Positions 46,566-55,339 of a stretch of DNA of 64,000 bases are shown in pieces (the first letter of the stretch is position 1; every line of letters begins with the position of its first letter). Position numbers and translations under genes: made by a program. Origin of the DNA: Halomonas sp. McH1-25 (GTDB lineage: Bacteria > Pseudomonadota > Gammaproteobacteria > Pseudomonadales > Halomonadaceae); the NCBI RefSeq assembly GCF_022348165.1, contig NZ_JAKRFI010000001.1, forward strand, positions 62,001 to 126,000. Reading direction: 5' to 3'. Below the pieces are notes generated by a model. The model made no database searches, was not told where the DNA came from, and was given only the letters and a program-made list of their open reading frames with translations.

Positions 46566-47198
46566 ATGGCACAGGTAGATTGGCGTCTCGAAGGGGAGTG
46601 GCTCAAGAACTGTAATTGCGCGTTCGGTTGCCCATGCGACTTCAACGCTCGACCGACGAACGGTGAATGCAAAGGGCTACTGGGTATGCATATCACCAAG
46701 GGGCACTACGAAAATACTCACCTGAACGATCTGAGCTTCTTCGTGGTCGTGCAATTCCCGGGACCGCTACATGAAGGAAACGGCCAGGCACAACCGATCA
46801 TCGATGAACGTGCCAGTCCGGAACAGCGCGAGGCGTTGTTCGAGATCATGTCGGGAAAGCACTCGGCGGAAGGGACCCTGTTTCATATCTTCAGTCTCAT
46901 CGTGAACAAGATGCACGATCCGATCTTTGCCCCCGTGACGTTCGAGTTCGATGAATCAGCGCGAACTGCACGGCTATCCATTCCCGGGGTGCTCGAAAGC
47001 AACGTGGAGCCGATCAGGAACCCGGTGACCGACAGGCCCCACCGTATCCGGGTCGTCATGCCGGAAGGGTTCGAGCACATCACGGGCGAGATCGCTAGCG
47101 CCACCATCCAGAGCAGTGGAGCGATTGCGTTTTCCACGCAGGGGTCGCATAGCACGCTTGCGCATGTGGTGCAGACGCCCGAGGGGGTTGAAGCATAG
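46566..47198 (+). CDS. DUF1326 domain protein
   Basis: The 210-residue protein starts MAQVDWRLEGEWLKNCNCAF and continues GCPCDFNARPT, so a CNC/CPC cysteine cluster sits near the N-terminus, the DUF1326 hallmark. These cysteines suggest metal binding. No signal peptide is seen. A DUF2182 membrane protein follows after 17 bp, the usual partner. The role of the pair is unknown. Confidence 0.85.
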   Translation: MAQVDWRLEGEWLKNCNCAFGCPCDFNARPTNGECKGLLGMHITKGHYENTHLNDLSFFVVVQFPGPLHEGNGQAQPIIDERASPEQREALFEIMSGKHSAEGTLFHIFSLIVNKMHDPIFAPVTFEFDESARTARLSIPGVLESNVEPIRNPVTDRPHRIRVVMPEGFEHITGEIASATIQSSGAIAFSTQGSHSTLAHVVQTPEGVEA

Positions 47199-47215
47199 CG
47201 TAAGCGAGATCGGTA

Positions 47216-47998
47216 ATGGCGATTCCAGTATTCGAAAGAGCGCTGCGGCACGATCGGGTCCTCTTCATATCCGCGCTACTGATCGCCGTCGTCCTGTGCT
47301 GGGCCTACCTGTTGGCAGGGGCAGGCGTCATGACGGGAATGACAGGCGATGCGGACGAGATGGCCATGTCTCCTTCAGCGTGGACGCTGAGTCATGCGCT
47401 GATGATGTTCCTGATGTGGTCCATCATGATGGTGGCGATGATGTTGCCTGGCGCTGCGCCCATGCTGTTGCTATTCGCCACCATTGCCGGGGCGCGGCAG
47501 ACCCCTGCGAGGCGCATGGTTGTATCGGGTACGTTTGCGCTGGGGTATATCTCGGTCTGGACAGCATTCAGCCTGGCCGCTGTCGCGTTGCAGTTCGCCT
47601 TGGAAAGGGCGGCGCTGCTCTCACCAATGATGCAGGCAACCAGTACGGCCATGGCGGGCACGGTACTGGTCGCTGCCGGTATCTACCAGTGGACGCCGCT
47701 CAAACATGCCTGTCTCAGGCATTGCCGCTCACCCCTGGATTTCGTGCTCATGCATTGGCGTGAAGGGCTGTATGGTGCGTACGCGATGGGGTTACGTCAC
47801 GGTATGTACTGTCTGGGGTGCTGCTGGATGCTCATGCTGTTGCTATTCGTTGGCGGGGTCATGAATCTGGCGTGGATCGCCGGGCTAGCGCTGCTGGTCC
47901 TGGTGGAAAAGCTGGTACCCGCCGGGCATTGGGTGGGGCGGATCATCGGCGCTGTATTGGTGACGTGGGGTAGCGTCGTCCTGTTGACGCTTTACTAA
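47216..47998 (+). CDS. DUF2182 membrane protein
   Basis: The 260-residue protein has six or seven membrane spans with many Met residues (MMVAMMLPGAAPMLLLFATI) and a GMYCLGCCWMLMLLLF segment with a CxxCC pattern typical of DUF2182. It is in one unit with DUF1326. Copper or another soft metal is an attractive ligand given the Met and Cys residues, but this is a guess. Confidence 0.85.
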   Translation: MAIPVFERALRHDRVLFISALLIAVVLCWAYLLAGAGVMTGMTGDADEMAMSPSAWTLSHALMMFLMWSIMMVAMMLPGAAPMLLLFATIAGARQTPARRMVVSGTFALGYISVWTAFSLAAVALQFALERAALLSPMMQATSTAMAGTVLVAAGIYQWTPLKHACLRHCRSPLDFVLMHWREGLYGAYAMGLRHGMYCLGCCWMLMLLLFVGGVMNLAWIAGLALLVLVEKLVPAGHWVGRIIGAVLVTWGSVVLLTLY

Positions 47999-48065
47999 GT
48001 TGCCTTCCAGGCGTCGAAGTTGGCCCCGGTGCTGTGCAGCCGGGACCTGGGCGGCAGGAGGGCGT

Positions 48066-49415
48066 TCAGACGTCGCTGCGCATCGATTTTTCGCTGTGCG
48101 GCAGGATCAGGTTGAGCACGATGGCCACCAGCGCGCCGGGGATCAGGCCGGACTCGATGATCGCCTTGATGTTGTCGGAGTAGCCGGCGTAGAGGCCTTC
48201 CTGGGCCGGCAGGCCGAGTGCGGTGGCCAGCGCCAGGGCCAGGATCAGCATGTTGCGCTTGTTGAAGTCGATGCCGCTGAGCATCTTGATGCCGGCACTG
48301 GCGATCATGCCGAACATGATCAGCACCGCACCGCCGAGCACCGCATTGGGGATGCCCGAGATCAGCCCGCCCAGCTTGGGAAACAGGCCGGCGATGACCA
48401 GGAAGGCGCCGCCGATGGCGACCACGTAGCGACTGACGACCCCGGTCAGGGCCACGATGCCCACGTTCTGGCTGAAACTGATCTGCGGGAAGGCATTGAA
48501 GATCGCCGCGAAGACGCTGGCCAGGCCGTCGGCCATCACGCCGCCGGAGAGTTCCTTTTCGGTGGGCTCGCGGTTCGCTCCGCCGACCGTGGTACCGACG
48601 ATGTCGCCGATCGATTCGGCGCAGGTCACCACGGCAAGCAGTACCACCGGCAGGATGGCGCTCAGATGGAATTCCACGCCGATCGCGAAGGGCACCGGCA
48701 ACGAGAACCAGGCGGCCTTGCCCACGCTGGAGAAATCCACATAGCCGAACACCACGGCAACGACAAAGCCCACCACCAGGCCGATCAGCGGCGCGGTTTC
48801 ACACCAGATGCCACGCCCGAACTGATGCAGGCCGATGGTGATCGCCATGACCAGCCCGGCCAGCAACAGGTGATGCAGGGCACCGAAGTCCGGCGCACCG
48901 AAGCCGCCACCGACGTACGCAAAGCCCACCGGCATGAGCAGGGCGCCGATCATGATCACGAACGCGCCGGTCACCACCGGGGGAAACAGGAAGCGCACAT
49001 AGGGCAGGAACAGCCCCACCAGGGCCATCGCCACACCCCCGCACAATGCCGCCCCCAGTGCGGCCGGCACGCCCATGCCCACGGCGATGGGAATCAGCAC
49101 CGGCACGAAGCCGAAGCTGGTGCCCATGACGATCGGCAGCCGTGCGCCGATCGGGCCGAGGCCCAGCGACTGGACCAAAGTGGCGACCCCGGCGACGAAC
49201 ATCGCCGCCTGGATCATCATCGTCGTCTGGGCCTCCGACAGGCCCGCCGCGCCGGCAATGATGATCGGCACGGTGACGTTGCTGACGAACATCGCCAGGA
49301 CATGCTGGATTCCCAGCGGGACGGCGCGCCCCAACGGCGGCATGGCATTGACGTCGTGGGTACTGCGGACCCGAGGGGGATCGGCCTGCAACTGCTCGGA
49401 TGCGGGAGTGGGCAT
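48066..49415 (-). CDS. NCS2 family purine permease (xanthine/uric acid type)
   Basis: The 449-residue protein has about 12-14 membrane spans and the nucleobase-ascorbate transporter signature QNVGIVALTGVVSR. The motif VTCAESIGDIVGTTVGG holds the conserved Glu of the substrate site. It should import xanthine, urate or a related purine with H+ or Na+. It lies downstream of an 8-oxoguanine deaminase gene, which supports a purine substrate. Confidence 0.9.
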   Translation of the reverse strand: MPTPASEQLQADPPRVRSTHDVNAMPPLGRAVPLGIQHVLAMFVSNVTVPIIIAGAAGLSEAQTTMMIQAAMFVAGVATLVQSLGLGPIGARLPIVMGTSFGFVPVLIPIAVGMGVPAALGAALCGGVAMALVGLFLPYVRFLFPPVVTGAFVIMIGALLMPVGFAYVGGGFGAPDFGALHHLLLAGLVMAITIGLHQFGRGIWCETAPLIGLVVGFVVAVVFGYVDFSSVGKAAWFSLPVPFAIGVEFHLSAILPVVLLAVVTCAESIGDIVGTTVGGANREPTEKELSGGVMADGLASVFAAIFNAFPQISFSQNVGIVALTGVVSRYVVAIGGAFLVIAGLFPKLGGLISGIPNAVLGGAVLIMFGMIASAGIKMLSGIDFNKRNMLILALALATALGLPAQEGLYAGYSDNIKAIIESGLIPGALVAIVLNLILPHSEKSMRSDV

Positions 49416-49477
49416 CGTGGTGATTCTCCGTTGTTGTTGTCGGATGTTTTTTTCCGAATAGTCGTTATCGAACTGGG

Positions 49478-50833
49478 TTACAGGGCGGCGCGCAACCGGC
49501 GTGCCGCCTCGTCATGCCTGGCCATCAATGCCTCGAGATCGACCTCGCAGGGCAGGGCGTCGATCACCCGCCAGCGCCCGGCGACCATTACCCGGTCAGC
49601 ACGATGTGCGCCGCACAGCAGCAGGGCGGCCAGGGAATTTTCGGCCCCCGAGAAACGCAATTCGTCGAGGCGGAACAGCGCCAGGTCGGCTTGCTGGCCG
49701 GCTTCCAGCCCGCCGATGTCGTCACGGCCCAGGCATCGCGCGGAACCCCGCGTGGCCCAGCGGATCACCGCATCGTGGGTGAGCTCGCCCGGCGAATAGC
49801 GCAGGCGGCCGAGCAGCATGGCCTGGCGCATCTCCTCGGCGAGATTGGAATGATCGCAGGAGGCCGAGCCGTCCACCGCCAGCCCGACCGGTGCGCCGGC
49901 GGCCTCGAGCTCCAGCGTGCGGCACATGCCCGAGCCCAGCACCATGTTCGACGACGGGCAATGCGCGATGCCGGTGCCCGCCCGGCCCAGGCGCTGCACC
50001 TCGTCGTCGTTGAAATGGATGCCGTGGGCCAGCCAGGTCCGGTTGGACAGCCAGCCGCAATCTTCCAGGTAATCCAGCGGACGCATGCCGAACAGGCGCT
50101 GGCAGTAGTCGGTCTCGTCTTCGGTTTCCGCCAGATGGGTATGCAGGCGTACGTCATGCGTCTCGGCCAGGCGGGCGCTCTCCTGCATCAGTTCCCGGCT
50201 GACCGAGAACGGCGAGCAGGGCGCCAGGGCCAAAGTGACCATCGCGCCGTCGCCGCGCTCGTGGTAGCGCTCGATCAGGCGTTGGCTGTCGTCGATGATC
50301 GTCCGTTCGTCCTGCACCACCGTTTGGGGCGGCAGCCCGCCGTCATCGCGGCCGACGCTCATCGAGCCGCGGGTCAACGCAGCGCGCACGCCCAGGCGGT
50401 GGGCCGTCTCGACCTGCTGGTCGATGGCGTTGAGCAGCGCACCGGAAAAGACGTAATGATGGTCGGCCACCGTGGTGCAGCCGGACATCAGCAGTTCGAC
50501 CATGGCCAGCTCGCTGGCCAGCGCCAGTTGCGACTCGTCCAGGTTGGCCCACACGTCGTAGAGGGTGGTCAGCCAGGGGAAAAGCTCCTTGTTCAGCGCG
50601 GGGGAATAGGCGCGGGTCAAGGTCTGATAGAAGTGGTGGTGCGTGTTGACCAGCCCCGGCAGCAGCACGTGCCGTGAGGCGTCGAATACCTCGTCCACCG
50701 CCCGGCTGGGCTGGCCACCGGCGGGTACGGCTTCCACGATGCGTGTCCCGGCAACCACCACGCCGCCGGCGGCGCGGTCGTCGGCGCAGGCCAGCGGGTG
50801 GCGGATCCACAGGGTGCGTGCAGTCTCGGTCAT
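49478..50833 (-). CDS. 8-oxoguanine deaminase, amidohydrolase superfamily
   Basis: The start at 50833 (MTETARTLWIRHPLACADDR) gives 451 residues. The metal-binding motif is LPGLVNTHHHFYQTLTR, followed by VRLHTHLAETEDE, WLAHGIHF and LAVDGSASCDHSNL. It matches the 8-oxoguanine deaminase/hydroxyatrazine hydrolase group more than guanine deaminase. It likely turns 8-oxoguanine into urate. It precedes the purine permease by 62 bp. Confidence 0.85.
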   Translation of the reverse strand: MTETARTLWIRHPLACADDRAAGGVVVAGTRIVEAVPAGGQPSRAVDEVFDASRHVLLPGLVNTHHHFYQTLTRAYSPALNKELFPWLTTLYDVWANLDESQLALASELAMVELLMSGCTTVADHHYVFSGALLNAIDQQVETAHRLGVRAALTRGSMSVGRDDGGLPPQTVVQDERTIIDDSQRLIERYHERGDGAMVTLALAPCSPFSVSRELMQESARLAETHDVRLHTHLAETEDETDYCQRLFGMRPLDYLEDCGWLSNRTWLAHGIHFNDDEVQRLGRAGTGIAHCPSSNMVLGSGMCRTLELEAAGAPVGLAVDGSASCDHSNLAEEMRQAMLLGRLRYSPGELTHDAVIRWATRGSARCLGRDDIGGLEAGQQADLALFRLDELRFSGAENSLAALLLCGAHRADRVMVAGRWRVIDALPCEVDLEALMARHDEAARRLRAAL

Positions 50834-50945
50834 GGTGTCTCCTCGGCGATCGAACACCCCCTTCCAGTTCGAAGGGTTACCCACTCGCAGGGAAGCCCGG
50901 TCAGTGGTTCAGGTGCCTTGCTCGTCGTACCGGAGGTGTATTGTT

Positions 50946-50967
50946 TTGTGTACCTGAGTTGTATACC
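50946..50967. promoter_or_regulatory. Direct repeats upstream of the 8-oxoguanine deaminase gene
   Basis: TTGTGTACC (50946-50954) and TTGTATACC (50959-50967) are near-identical direct repeats 13 bp apart and 113-134 bp before the deaminase start. A GTATAC dyad sits in the second. They could bind a GntR-type purine regulator; none is adjacent. Confidence 0.4.
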
Positions 50968-51083
50968 AAATTGCTAATCGCAGTGTCGACTGTAAAGCGA
51001 CACCCGGCATTTGCCGATGCAACTTACGTAGGGGGCGCTTTTTATTTAAGCTTCATGACTGACACGAAAAAGAAGGAGGAGCC

Positions 51084-51275
51084 ATGCGTCCGCGTTTACT
51101 GATTGCCGCTGTACTTTCCCTGGGTATCGTCGTTAGTGGTTGTAGCTATACCCCGGCACGTATCGATCCCGAGCCGGTCATCGAAATCGGCGATGGGCAT
51201 CACGATCATCGCGATCGCGACCATGATCGAGGCGACTTCTGCCCGCCGGGGCAGGCCAAGAAGGGGCGTTGCTGA
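51084..51275 (+). CDS. Small His/Asp-rich lipoprotein
   Basis: The 63-residue protein has a lipoprotein signal peptide (MRPRLLIAAVLSLGIVVSGC, lipobox VSGC, lipidated Cys 20). The mature part has HHDHRDRDHDRGD, rich in metal-binding residues, and two later cysteines. AGGAGGAGCC precedes the ATG. It is probably an outer or inner membrane lipoprotein of unknown role. Confidence 0.75.
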   Translation: MRPRLLIAAVLSLGIVVSGCSYTPARIDPEPVIEIGDGHHDHRDRDHDRGDFCPPGQAKKGRC

Positions 51276-51347
51276 ATTCGTCCGGGGCGGCAGCGCTTGC
51301 CGCCCCGTGCGCTCACGCGAGGCTTCCAGATCTAGCCGTCCAGGGGT

Positions 51348-52169
51348 ATGGTGAAAGAACGCATCCCAACGGCCATCGATAACAACAACATCATGTCCTT
51401 CTTCAATTTGCGTACCTGCAACCTGATGCAGCAATACATCGCTCACGAGCACCCTTACCACCAGCTGATCCTGGCGACGTCGGGCGTCACCGAGTTGCAG
51501 ATCGAGGGGCGGGGCGAACGCATCACGCGCGAGCGGGGCTGCCTGATTCCTTCCACCTACCATCACGAGTACATCGGCGACGGTGCCAACCAGACCCTGG
51601 TGCTGGACATTCCGCTGGCCAATCTGGCGCTGACCTCCTGTGCCGACGAGGTGAGCCGGCTCTTCGAGCGGCCACGCTTCTTCGACGTGCCGCAGACCCT
51701 CTATCAGCTGGCGAATGGGCTCCTTCCACAGGTGCAGCAGCACACGGCGCTGCATACCGAAATCGCCACGCTGGTGCTCAGAGCCATCTACCTCAATCTG
51801 CACGACGAGGCGCTACCGGCGTCGCCGCGTCGCGGGCAGGCGCGGTCCCGGATCGATCTCGCACGCCTGGACGGGTTCATCGACGCCCACCTCGACGAGG
51901 TGATTCTGGTCGATGATCTGGCGGCACAATGCGCCCTGAGTCCCGGCCACTTCCATGCCTGCTTCCGTGAGCATGCCGGCATGACGCCGCTGGCTTACGT
52001 GCAGCAGCGACGTCTGGCCCATGCCCGCGAGTTGATCGAAACCAGCATCCATCCCCTGGGGGAGATTGCAGCGCTGGTCGGTTTTCGCGACCAGGGCAGC
52101 TTTTCCCGCGCATACCGACGCACTTTCGGCGTGACGCCTTCCATGCAGCGCCGCTGCCTCGACCACTGA
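51348..52169 (+). CDS. AraC family regulator of the TRAP/amidohydrolase operon
   Basis: The 273-residue protein has an N-terminal cupin-like sensing domain (QQYIAHEHPYHQLILATSGV) and two C-terminal helix-turn-helix motifs (LVDDLAAQCALSPGHFHACF and LGEIAALVGFRDQGSFSRAY). It starts at 51348 after AGGGGT; 51393 is possible. It lies 157 bp upstream of the TRAP genes in the same direction and probably controls them in response to the imported compound. Confidence 0.85.
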   Translation: MVKERIPTAIDNNNIMSFFNLRTCNLMQQYIAHEHPYHQLILATSGVTELQIEGRGERITRERGCLIPSTYHHEYIGDGANQTLVLDIPLANLALTSCADEVSRLFERPRFFDVPQTLYQLANGLLPQVQQHTALHTEIATLVLRAIYLNLHDEALPASPRRGQARSRIDLARLDGFIDAHLDEVILVDDLAAQCALSPGHFHACFREHAGMTPLAYVQQRRLAHARELIETSIHPLGEIAALVGFRDQGSFSRAYRRTFGVTPSMQRRCLDH

Positions 52170-52326
52170 GCGCAGACGCTTTTCAGCCGGACCCCGGCCA
52201 GATTCAGCCAGACAACAGTAACGGGCAAAACTTCCCGAGCCTGGGGCAAGCGCCCCGGCCCCGACCGCCATACGCTTGAAAGAATGCTGCTTTGATCCTC
52301 TCACAACGATAAGCAAGGAAAGGCAC

Positions 52327-53406
52327 ATGCATCTCCACAAGCTTCTCACGGTCACTGCCGTCGCGGCAGCGCTGCCGATGGCCTTTGGTGTCGCCGATGC
52401 CGAGGCCCAGGAATACGAGATGGCCATCGCCACGTTGATTCCCGAAAACCTCACCAACAACAGCATTTATCCGGCCCTGGTCCACTTCAAGGATCTGGTC
52501 GAGTCGCGTACCGACGGCGACGTCGCGGTGAGCATCTTCGGTGGCGGCCAATTGGGCTCCGAAGTGGAAACCGGCTCGCAGGTCCAGTCCGGTGGGCGCG
52601 CCCTGCAGTCGACCATCCTCACCTCCGGCGCCATGTCCTCGTTCTATCAGGACTATCAGGCCGTCACGGCCCCGTTTCTGTTCGACAACTGGCGTCAGGC
52701 CTGGGCCTTCTTCGACGGGGAGTGGTTCGCCGACTTCATGCAGGGCACCATCGATGCCGCCGACATGCGTTATCTGGGCACCTTCGACGACGGTGGCGGC
52801 TTCGTGGCCTTTACCAACAACGAGCGCCTGATCAAGACCGTCGACGACCTCGAGGGACTCAACATCCGCACCGAGGAGAACCCCGCCCACGTCGCCACCA
52901 TGCGCGCCCTCGGCGCCTCCGCCACGCCGCTGCCATGGGGCGAGCTGATCACGGCACTGGAGACGGGGCTGGCCGACGGGCAGTTCAACGCCCCGGTGAT
53001 CAACACCACCTACGGCCTGGACGAGGTGACCGACTACACCACGCTGACCGGGCACGTCTACAACAGCGCCAGCTGGGTGGTCAGTGAGGCGTGGTATCAA
53101 TCACTGCCCGAGGAGTACCAACGCGTGATCGCCGAGTCCGCACGCGAGGCCATCGCGTTGAGTCACGGCGCTTCCGGGGCACTGGCGACGGCAAGCTGGC
53201 AGAAGTCCTGCGAGCTGTTCGAGGAGTGCTACATCATGCCCGCCGACGAGCGCGCCAAGATGGCCGAGATCGCCCGGCCGGCCTGGAAGGAGTGGATCGT
53301 CAACGAGTTCGGCATGGACGAGCAACTGGTCAACGACCTGCTCGCCGAAGTGCAGACGCTGCGCGAAACGCTGCCCGAGCAGGCCTACCAGCGCTACGGC
53401 CAGTAA
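52327..53406 (+). CDS. TRAP transporter substrate-binding protein (DctP)
   Basis: The start at 52327 follows AAGGAAAGG and gives 359 residues with a signal peptide (MHLHKLLTVTAVAAALPMAF, cleavage near AEA-QE). The body matches DctP proteins, with the usual Arg region LNIRTEENPAHVATMRALGA. It captures a small carboxylated compound in the periplasm. The binding specificity cannot be told by eye, though the operon suggests an N-acyl amine or amino acid. Confidence 0.9.
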   Translation: MHLHKLLTVTAVAAALPMAFGVADAEAQEYEMAIATLIPENLTNNSIYPALVHFKDLVESRTDGDVAVSIFGGGQLGSEVETGSQVQSGGRALQSTILTSGAMSSFYQDYQAVTAPFLFDNWRQAWAFFDGEWFADFMQGTIDAADMRYLGTFDDGGGFVAFTNNERLIKTVDDLEGLNIRTEENPAHVATMRALGASATPLPWGELITALETGLADGQFNAPVINTTYGLDEVTDYTTLTGHVYNSASWVVSEAWYQSLPEEYQRVIAESAREAIALSHGASGALATASWQKSCELFEECYIMPADERAKMAEIARPAWKEWIVNEFGMDEQLVNDLLAEVQTLRETLPEQAYQRYGQ

Positions 53407-53485
53407 GAACGTTGTCCCGTCATGCCGCCCGGCATGGCGGGGCTGGCTAGCTGCTTCGCTTTTTTAGTCACTCCAGGACCAAGCC

Positions 53486-54058
53486 ATGTCGCTATTGAGT
53501 GCCGCCCGCCAGGTGAGCGATGGCGTCAACCGGGCCGCCATCGTGCTGTGCGTCGGTTGCGTGCTGGCCATGCTGGCCATCTCGTTCAGCGGGTTTCTCT
53601 ACACGCTGTTCACCGGCGATGCCTTGAGCTGGACCTATTCGCTGGCGCGCCTGTTCCTGCCGTGGATCGGGCTGATATCCACCACCATTGCGCTGCGCTC
53701 CGGCGAACATGTGGCCATGACGCTGCTGGTGCGTCTGCTGCCTGCGCCGTTGGTCAAGCTGGCCGCCATCGCCACGCTACTCGTCATGGCGTTCTTTGCG
53801 CTGCTGATGATCTGGTACGGCTGGAGCTTTTTTGTGAATGCCACCCAGGTCTATATGGTGTCGGACAATATCCAGATATCCCATCACTGGACGGCGATTA
53901 CCGTGCCGTTGACCGGGGCGATCTTCCTGCTGCACCTGGTCTACGGTTTCGATCTGCTTGAGCATTTTAGAGATGAAAATGCGCTGATCGATGACGCGTT
54001 GGATGATCCGGAGACCGATGATTCCGTACTGGATAGCAAAAGCGAGGTCCGGCCATGA
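53486..54058 (+). CDS. TRAP transporter small permease (DctQ)
   Basis: The 190-residue protein has four membrane spans and the RLFLPWIGLISTTIALRSGE pattern of DctQ subunits. It ends with an acidic tail (DDALDDPETDD). It overlaps the large permease gene by four bases. Confidence 0.88.
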   Translation: MSLLSAARQVSDGVNRAAIVLCVGCVLAMLAISFSGFLYTLFTGDALSWTYSLARLFLPWIGLISTTIALRSGEHVAMTLLVRLLPAPLVKLAAIATLLVMAFFALLMIWYGWSFFVNATQVYMVSDNIQISHHWTAITVPLTGAIFLLHLVYGFDLLEHFRDENALIDDALDDPETDDSVLDSKSEVRP

Positions 54059-55332
54059 GCGTTGCGATCGTAGCCTTCGTGGTGGTGTTGCTGATCGGTG
54101 CGCCGGTCGCTGTGGTCATGGCGATCTCGGGTGTCGCCGGGGTCTATTCGCTGGGCGGCGAGCGCCTGGTCGGCATCATCGCCGACCGCATGTTCTCCGG
54201 CGTGTCCGGCTACATGCTGATCGCCGTGCCGTACTTCATCTTCACCGCCGAACTGATGAACCAGGGCGGCCTGACCCAGAAGCTGATCACCTTCAACAAC
54301 GCCTTGCTGGGGCGCGTACGCGGCTCGCTGAGCCACGTCAACGTGACCGTATCGCTGTTCTTCGCCGGCCTGACCGGCGCGGCGATCACCGATACCGTGG
54401 CCATCGGCAAGATCATGATTCCCGAGATGAAAAAGCAGGGCTACGATGCCGAGTATGCCGCCGCCGTGACCGCCTGCTCGTCGATCATCGGGCCGATCAT
54501 TCCGCCCAGCGTGGTGATGGTGGTGTATGCCACCTTGCTGCGCGACATCTCGGTCATCGACCTGTTCGCCGGCGGCATTCTGCCGGGGCTGCTGATGGCG
54601 CTGACGCTGCTGGCGACCAGCATGGTGCTGGCCTGGGTGCGCGGCTATCCGAAACAGGGCGCGACGCCGATCAAGGTCGCGGTGATGGCGTTCTTCTCGG
54701 CGCTGCCGGCGCTGCTCGTGCCGTTGATCATCCTCGGCGGCATCCTCTCCGGCATGACCACGATCACCGAAGCCTCGGGCTTCGCGGCGGTCTATGCCAT
54801 CGTCATCGGCTTCGTCTTCTACAAGAACCTGACGCTGCGCAAGGTGTGGGAGGCACTGGTGACCACGGTGCGCTTTTCCGGCGTGGTGTTCTTCCTGCTC
54901 GCCACCTCGGCGGTGCTCGGCTGGTTCGTCACCCGCTCGGGCATCGCCCGCGACGCGGCGGAACTGATCACCACCATCAGCGACGTGCCGTTCATCCAGA
55001 TCATGCTGGTGTGCCTGCTGCTGATCGTCATCGGCACGGTCATGGACGTGCTACCGGCGCTGGTGGTCATCGGCCCGGTGGTCGTGCCGGCCATGGTCAG
55101 CCTGGGGTTCGATCCGCTGCATTTCGCCATCGTCATGATCGTCACCCTGAACATCGCCAACGTGACGCCGCCGGTGGGCATGACGCTGATGACCGCGGCA
55201 CGTATCGCCCAGGTGCCCTACGAGCGGGCGATCGTCGCCTCGCTGCCGTTCTATGTCGCCTTTCTCGCGGTGATCGTGCTGCTGGCGCTGTTCCCTGCGC
55301 TATCGACCTGGATTCCCGGCCTGCTGGATTGA
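54055..55332 (+). CDS. TRAP transporter large permease (DctM)
   Basis: The 425-residue protein has about 12 spans. LFFAGLTGAAITDTVAIGKI and SSIIGPIIPPSVVMVVYA are hallmark DctM regions. It completes the DctPQM transporter, which uses a Na+ gradient in halophiles. Its stop is seven bases before the first amidohydrolase gene. Confidence 0.93.
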   Translation: MSVAIVAFVVVLLIGAPVAVVMAISGVAGVYSLGGERLVGIIADRMFSGVSGYMLIAVPYFIFTAELMNQGGLTQKLITFNNALLGRVRGSLSHVNVTVSLFFAGLTGAAITDTVAIGKIMIPEMKKQGYDAEYAAAVTACSSIIGPIIPPSVVMVVYATLLRDISVIDLFAGGILPGLLMALTLLATSMVLAWVRGYPKQGATPIKVAVMAFFSALPALLVPLIILGGILSGMTTITEASGFAAVYAIVIGFVFYKNLTLRKVWEALVTTVRFSGVVFFLLATSAVLGWFVTRSGIARDAAELITTISDVPFIQIMLVCLLLIVIGTVMDVLPALVVIGPVVVPAMVSLGFDPLHFAIVMIVTLNIANVTPPVGMTLMTAARIAQVPYERAIVASLPFYVAFLAVIVLLALFPALSTWIPGLLD

Positions 55333-55339
55333 GGTGCCC

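Noticed and set aside
48000-49799. 599-codon forward frame opposite the purine permease
   Set aside because: His- and Gln-rich shadow of a transmembrane gene, no ribosome site.
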